Assembly: GCA_030453285.1 (NCBI GenBank)
Contig: JAKDKP010000124.1
Coordinates: 1-6,645, forward strand
Reading direction: 5' to 3'
DNA from: Propionibacteriales bacterium
Lineage (GTDB): Bacteria > Actinomycetota > Actinomycetes > Propionibacteriales > Propionibacteriaceae
DNA length: 6,645 bases
The translations under genes were made by a program, and so were the position numbers. The notes below the pieces were generated by a model. That model was given only the letters and a program-made list of their open reading frames with translations, was not told the origin of the DNA and did not search any database. How positions within the stretch are numbered: the first letter of the stretch is position 1; the number at the start of each line of letters is the position of its first letter. Shown piece after piece: positions 5,388-6,645 of this stretch.

Positions 5388-5960
5388 TCAGTTCGTCTTG
5401 AAGGGGAAGCCCAGGTTCTTCAACAGCGCCCGGCCCTCCTCGTCATTGGTCGCGGTGGTCACGAAGGTGATGTCCATGCCCCGGGTGCGGTCGATCTTGT
5501 CGGGGTCGATCTCGTGGAACATGACCTGCTCGTTGAGACCGAACGTGTAGTTGCCGTTGCCGTCGAACTGCTTGGGCGACAGGCCGCGGAAGTCACGGAT
5601 GCGTGGCAGCGCAAGGCTGAGCAGGCGATCAGCGAACTCCCACATCCGGTCACCGCGCAGCGTGACGTGGCAGCCGATCGGCTGACCTTCACGCAGCTTG
5701 AACTGGGCGATGGACTTGCGGGACTTGGTCACCTGCGGCTTCTGGCCGGTGATCGCGGTCAGGTCCTTGATCGCGCCGTCAATCAGCTTCGAGTCGCGAG
5801 CAGCCTCGCCGACACCCATGTTGACCACGATCTTGACCAGGCCGGGAACCCGCATGACATTCTCGTACGAGAACTGCTCCTGCAGTTGGCCGACAATTGT
5901 CTCGCGGTACTTCTGCTTCAGCCGCGGCAGCTCACGCTGTTCGGTGGTGGTGGCAGTCAT
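5388..5960 (-). CDS. rplE: Large subunit ribosomal protein uL5
   Basis: 190 residues. L5 binds 5S rRNA in the central protuberance of the 50S subunit and contacts the P-site tRNA. Visible family blocks are [22 protein letters not shown] (32–53), the signature [26 protein letters not shown] (67–92), CHVTLRG (97–103) and the C-terminal [30 protein letters not shown] (141–170). The start chosen is ATG at 5960, which overlaps the rplX stop by one base (TGATG) and has GGAGAGGAAG a few bases upstream; the frame stays open further upstream (MAVRADRTQ...), but that part lies inside rplX and is not family-like. In E. coli the S8 repressor site is around this gene's start; here no intergenic space exists between rplX and rplE. 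Confidence 0.97.
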   Translation of the reverse strand: MTATTTEQRELPRLKQKYRETIVGQLQEQFSYENVMRVPGLVKIVVNMGVGEAARDSKLIDGAIKDLTAITGQKPQVTKSRKSIAQFKLREGQPIGCHVTLRGDRMWEFADRLLSLALPRIRDFRGLSPKQFDGNGNYTFGLNEQVMFHEIDPDKIDRTRGMDITFVTTATNDEEGRALLKNLGFPFKTN

Positions 5961-6382
5961 CAGACTTCCTCTCCGGTCTTGCGTGCGATCCGCACGGACC
6001 GCCAACCCTTGTACTCCGAGCCGTCGGCCCGTTGCTTGGTGACCTCGACGCGGTCGTACGCCACCCGCGAGACCACCTCGTTGCCGTCGCCGTCCTTGAC
6101 CAGCAACTGCACGTTGGAGGCGTGGATGGGGGCCTCGGAGGAGACGATCCCGCCCTCGGTGCGCTGCCCGCCCTGTGGCTGGTTCTGGCTGTCCCGCAGG
6201 TGGCGCTTGACGATATTGACGCCCTGGACGGTCACCTTCTCCTGGTTCGGGTAGACGGCGATCACCTCGCCCGTGGTGCCCTTGTCCTTGCCGGCGATGA
6301 CCTGGACCTTGTCGCCCTTGAGGACGTGCAGCTTGTTCTGGCCGGGCTTCTTGGGCGCGGTGAACTTCTTGGACTTCACCAT
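5960..6382 (-). CDS. rplX: Large subunit ribosomal protein uL24, with long C-terminal part
   Basis: 140 residues, clearly longer than the roughly 104 residues of E. coli L24. L24 is an assembly initiator that binds the 5' end of 23S rRNA and sits near the exit tunnel. The KOW motif covers about 20–47 ([26 protein letters not shown]), followed by [15 protein letters not shown] (52–66) and the [19 protein letters not shown] block (76–94). Ahead of KOW is a lysine-rich N-terminus (1–18), and after residue 105 comes a basic tail with [35 protein letters not shown]. The ATG at 6382 is 2 nt after the rplN stop and is preceded by GGAGGTGATC, a very strong ribosome binding site located in the end of rplN. 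Its stop overlaps the rplE start. Confidence 0.96.
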   Translation of the reverse strand: MVKSKKFTAPKKPGQNKLHVLKGDKVQVIAGKDKGTTGEVIAVYPNQEKVTVQGVNIVKRHLRDSQNQPQGGQRTEGGIVSSEAPIHASNVQLLVKDGDGNEVVSRVAYDRVEVTKQRADGSEYKGWRSVRIARKTGEEV

Positions 6383-6384
6383 GG

Positions 6385-6645
6385 TCAGATCACCTCCGGG
6401 GCGAGCGAAACGATGCGCATGAACTTCTTCTCGCGCAGCTCACGACCGACCGGGCCGAAGATGCGCGTACCGCGCGGCTCACCGTCGGTCTTGAGGATCA
6501 CTGCGGCGTTCTCGTCGAACTTGATGTACGAACCGTCGGCGCGACGACGCTGCTTGACCGTCCGGACGATGACCGCCTTGACGACCTCACCCTTCTTGAC
6601 GTTGCCGCCGGGGATGGCGTCCTTGACGGTGGCGACGATGGTGTC
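6385..6645 (-). CDS. rplN: Large subunit ribosomal protein uL14 (C-terminal part, 5' end outside window)
   Basis: The last 86 codons are present, and the frame is open to the window edge. The visible protein starts [21 protein letters not shown] and ends [14 protein letters not shown], the standard C-terminus of L14; with the usual 122 residues this would be about residues 37–122. L14 lies at the subunit interface of the 50S particle and contributes to bridge B8 and to the binding site of silencing factor RsfS. Residues corresponding to [27 protein letters not shown] and [15 protein letters not shown] match the family closely. Only 2 nt separate its stop from rplX, and its last codons contain the rplX ribosome binding site. 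In the usual order rpsQ would lie upstream, outside the window. Confidence 0.97.
   Translation of the reverse strand, partial: DTIVATVKDAIPGGNVKKGEVVKAVIVRTVKQRRRADGSYIKFDENAAVILKTDGEPRGTRIFGPVGRELREKKFMRIVSLAPEVI
6389..6397 (-). promoter_or_regulatory. Extended ribosome binding site of rplX inside the end of rplN
   Basis: GGAGGTGAT on the minus strand is fully complementary to the conserved 3' end of 16S rRNA (ATCACCTCC), and the next base (C) also fits. The core GGAGG is 10 nt from the rplX ATG. The same bases encode the conserved last residues E-V-I of L14, so protein and ribosome binding constraints coincide. Confidence 0.75.

Noticed and set aside
5334..6254. Plus-strand open frame of 306 codons
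   Set aside because: It is antisense to rpsN, rplE and rplX; the translation shows no recognisable domain and the three minus-strand genes are secure.
1..6645. Novel system, mobile element, CRISPR array, tRNA or rRNA gene
   Set aside because: Nearly all of the window is accounted for by thirteen standard housekeeping genes in a conserved order. I saw no terminal inverted repeats of a transposon, no spaced identical repeats of CRISPR type and no tRNA-like cloverleaf in the gaps.

Overview
This window is a stretch of the bacterial S10–spc–alpha ribosomal protein region, all of it encoded on the minus strand, so transcription runs from high to low coordinates. The GC content is high, with strong G/C in third codon positions. 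The gene order, a zinc-binding (type Z) 61-residue S14 inside the spc cluster, a short-LID adenylate kinase after secY and an L24 longer than the E. coli protein all point to a high-GC actinomycete (Actinomycetota). The Propionibacteriales are my guess, but I cannot fix the genus from the sequence alone.

In transcription order the genes are: rplN (uL14, 5' end outside the window), rplX (uL24), rplE (uL5), rpsN (uS14, type Z), rpsH (uS8), rplF (uL6), rplR (uL18), rpsE (uS5), rpmD (uL30), rplO (uL15), then a non-coding gap of about 330 nt, then secY, adk and map (methionine aminopeptidase, 3' end outside the window). Most ribosomal genes are spaced by 1–25 nt or overlap by 1 nt (TGATG at rplX/rplE and rpsE/rpmD), which suggests translational coupling. 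Two breaks stand out: 121 nt between rpsN and rpsH, with a GC-rich hairpin, and the rplO–secY gap.

The rplO–secY gap carries a strong intrinsic-terminator-like stem (2335–2372) 45 nt past the rplO stop. Upstream of secY lie a perfect 7-bp hairpin (2160–2177) and three tandem copies of an 11–12 nt motif (2119–2156). This arrangement suggests that the ribosomal operon ends or is attenuated after rplO, and that secY–adk–map is at least partly transcribed on its own, possibly from a structured leader.

The products form a coherent housekeeping set: subunits of both ribosomal halves, the SecYEG channel core that takes nascent membrane and secreted proteins, the enzyme that recycles AMP to ADP, and the enzyme that removes the initiator methionine. 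No new defence, mobile or metabolic system is visible. The items worth a second look are regulatory (the two gaps, start choices and translational coupling), not new genes.
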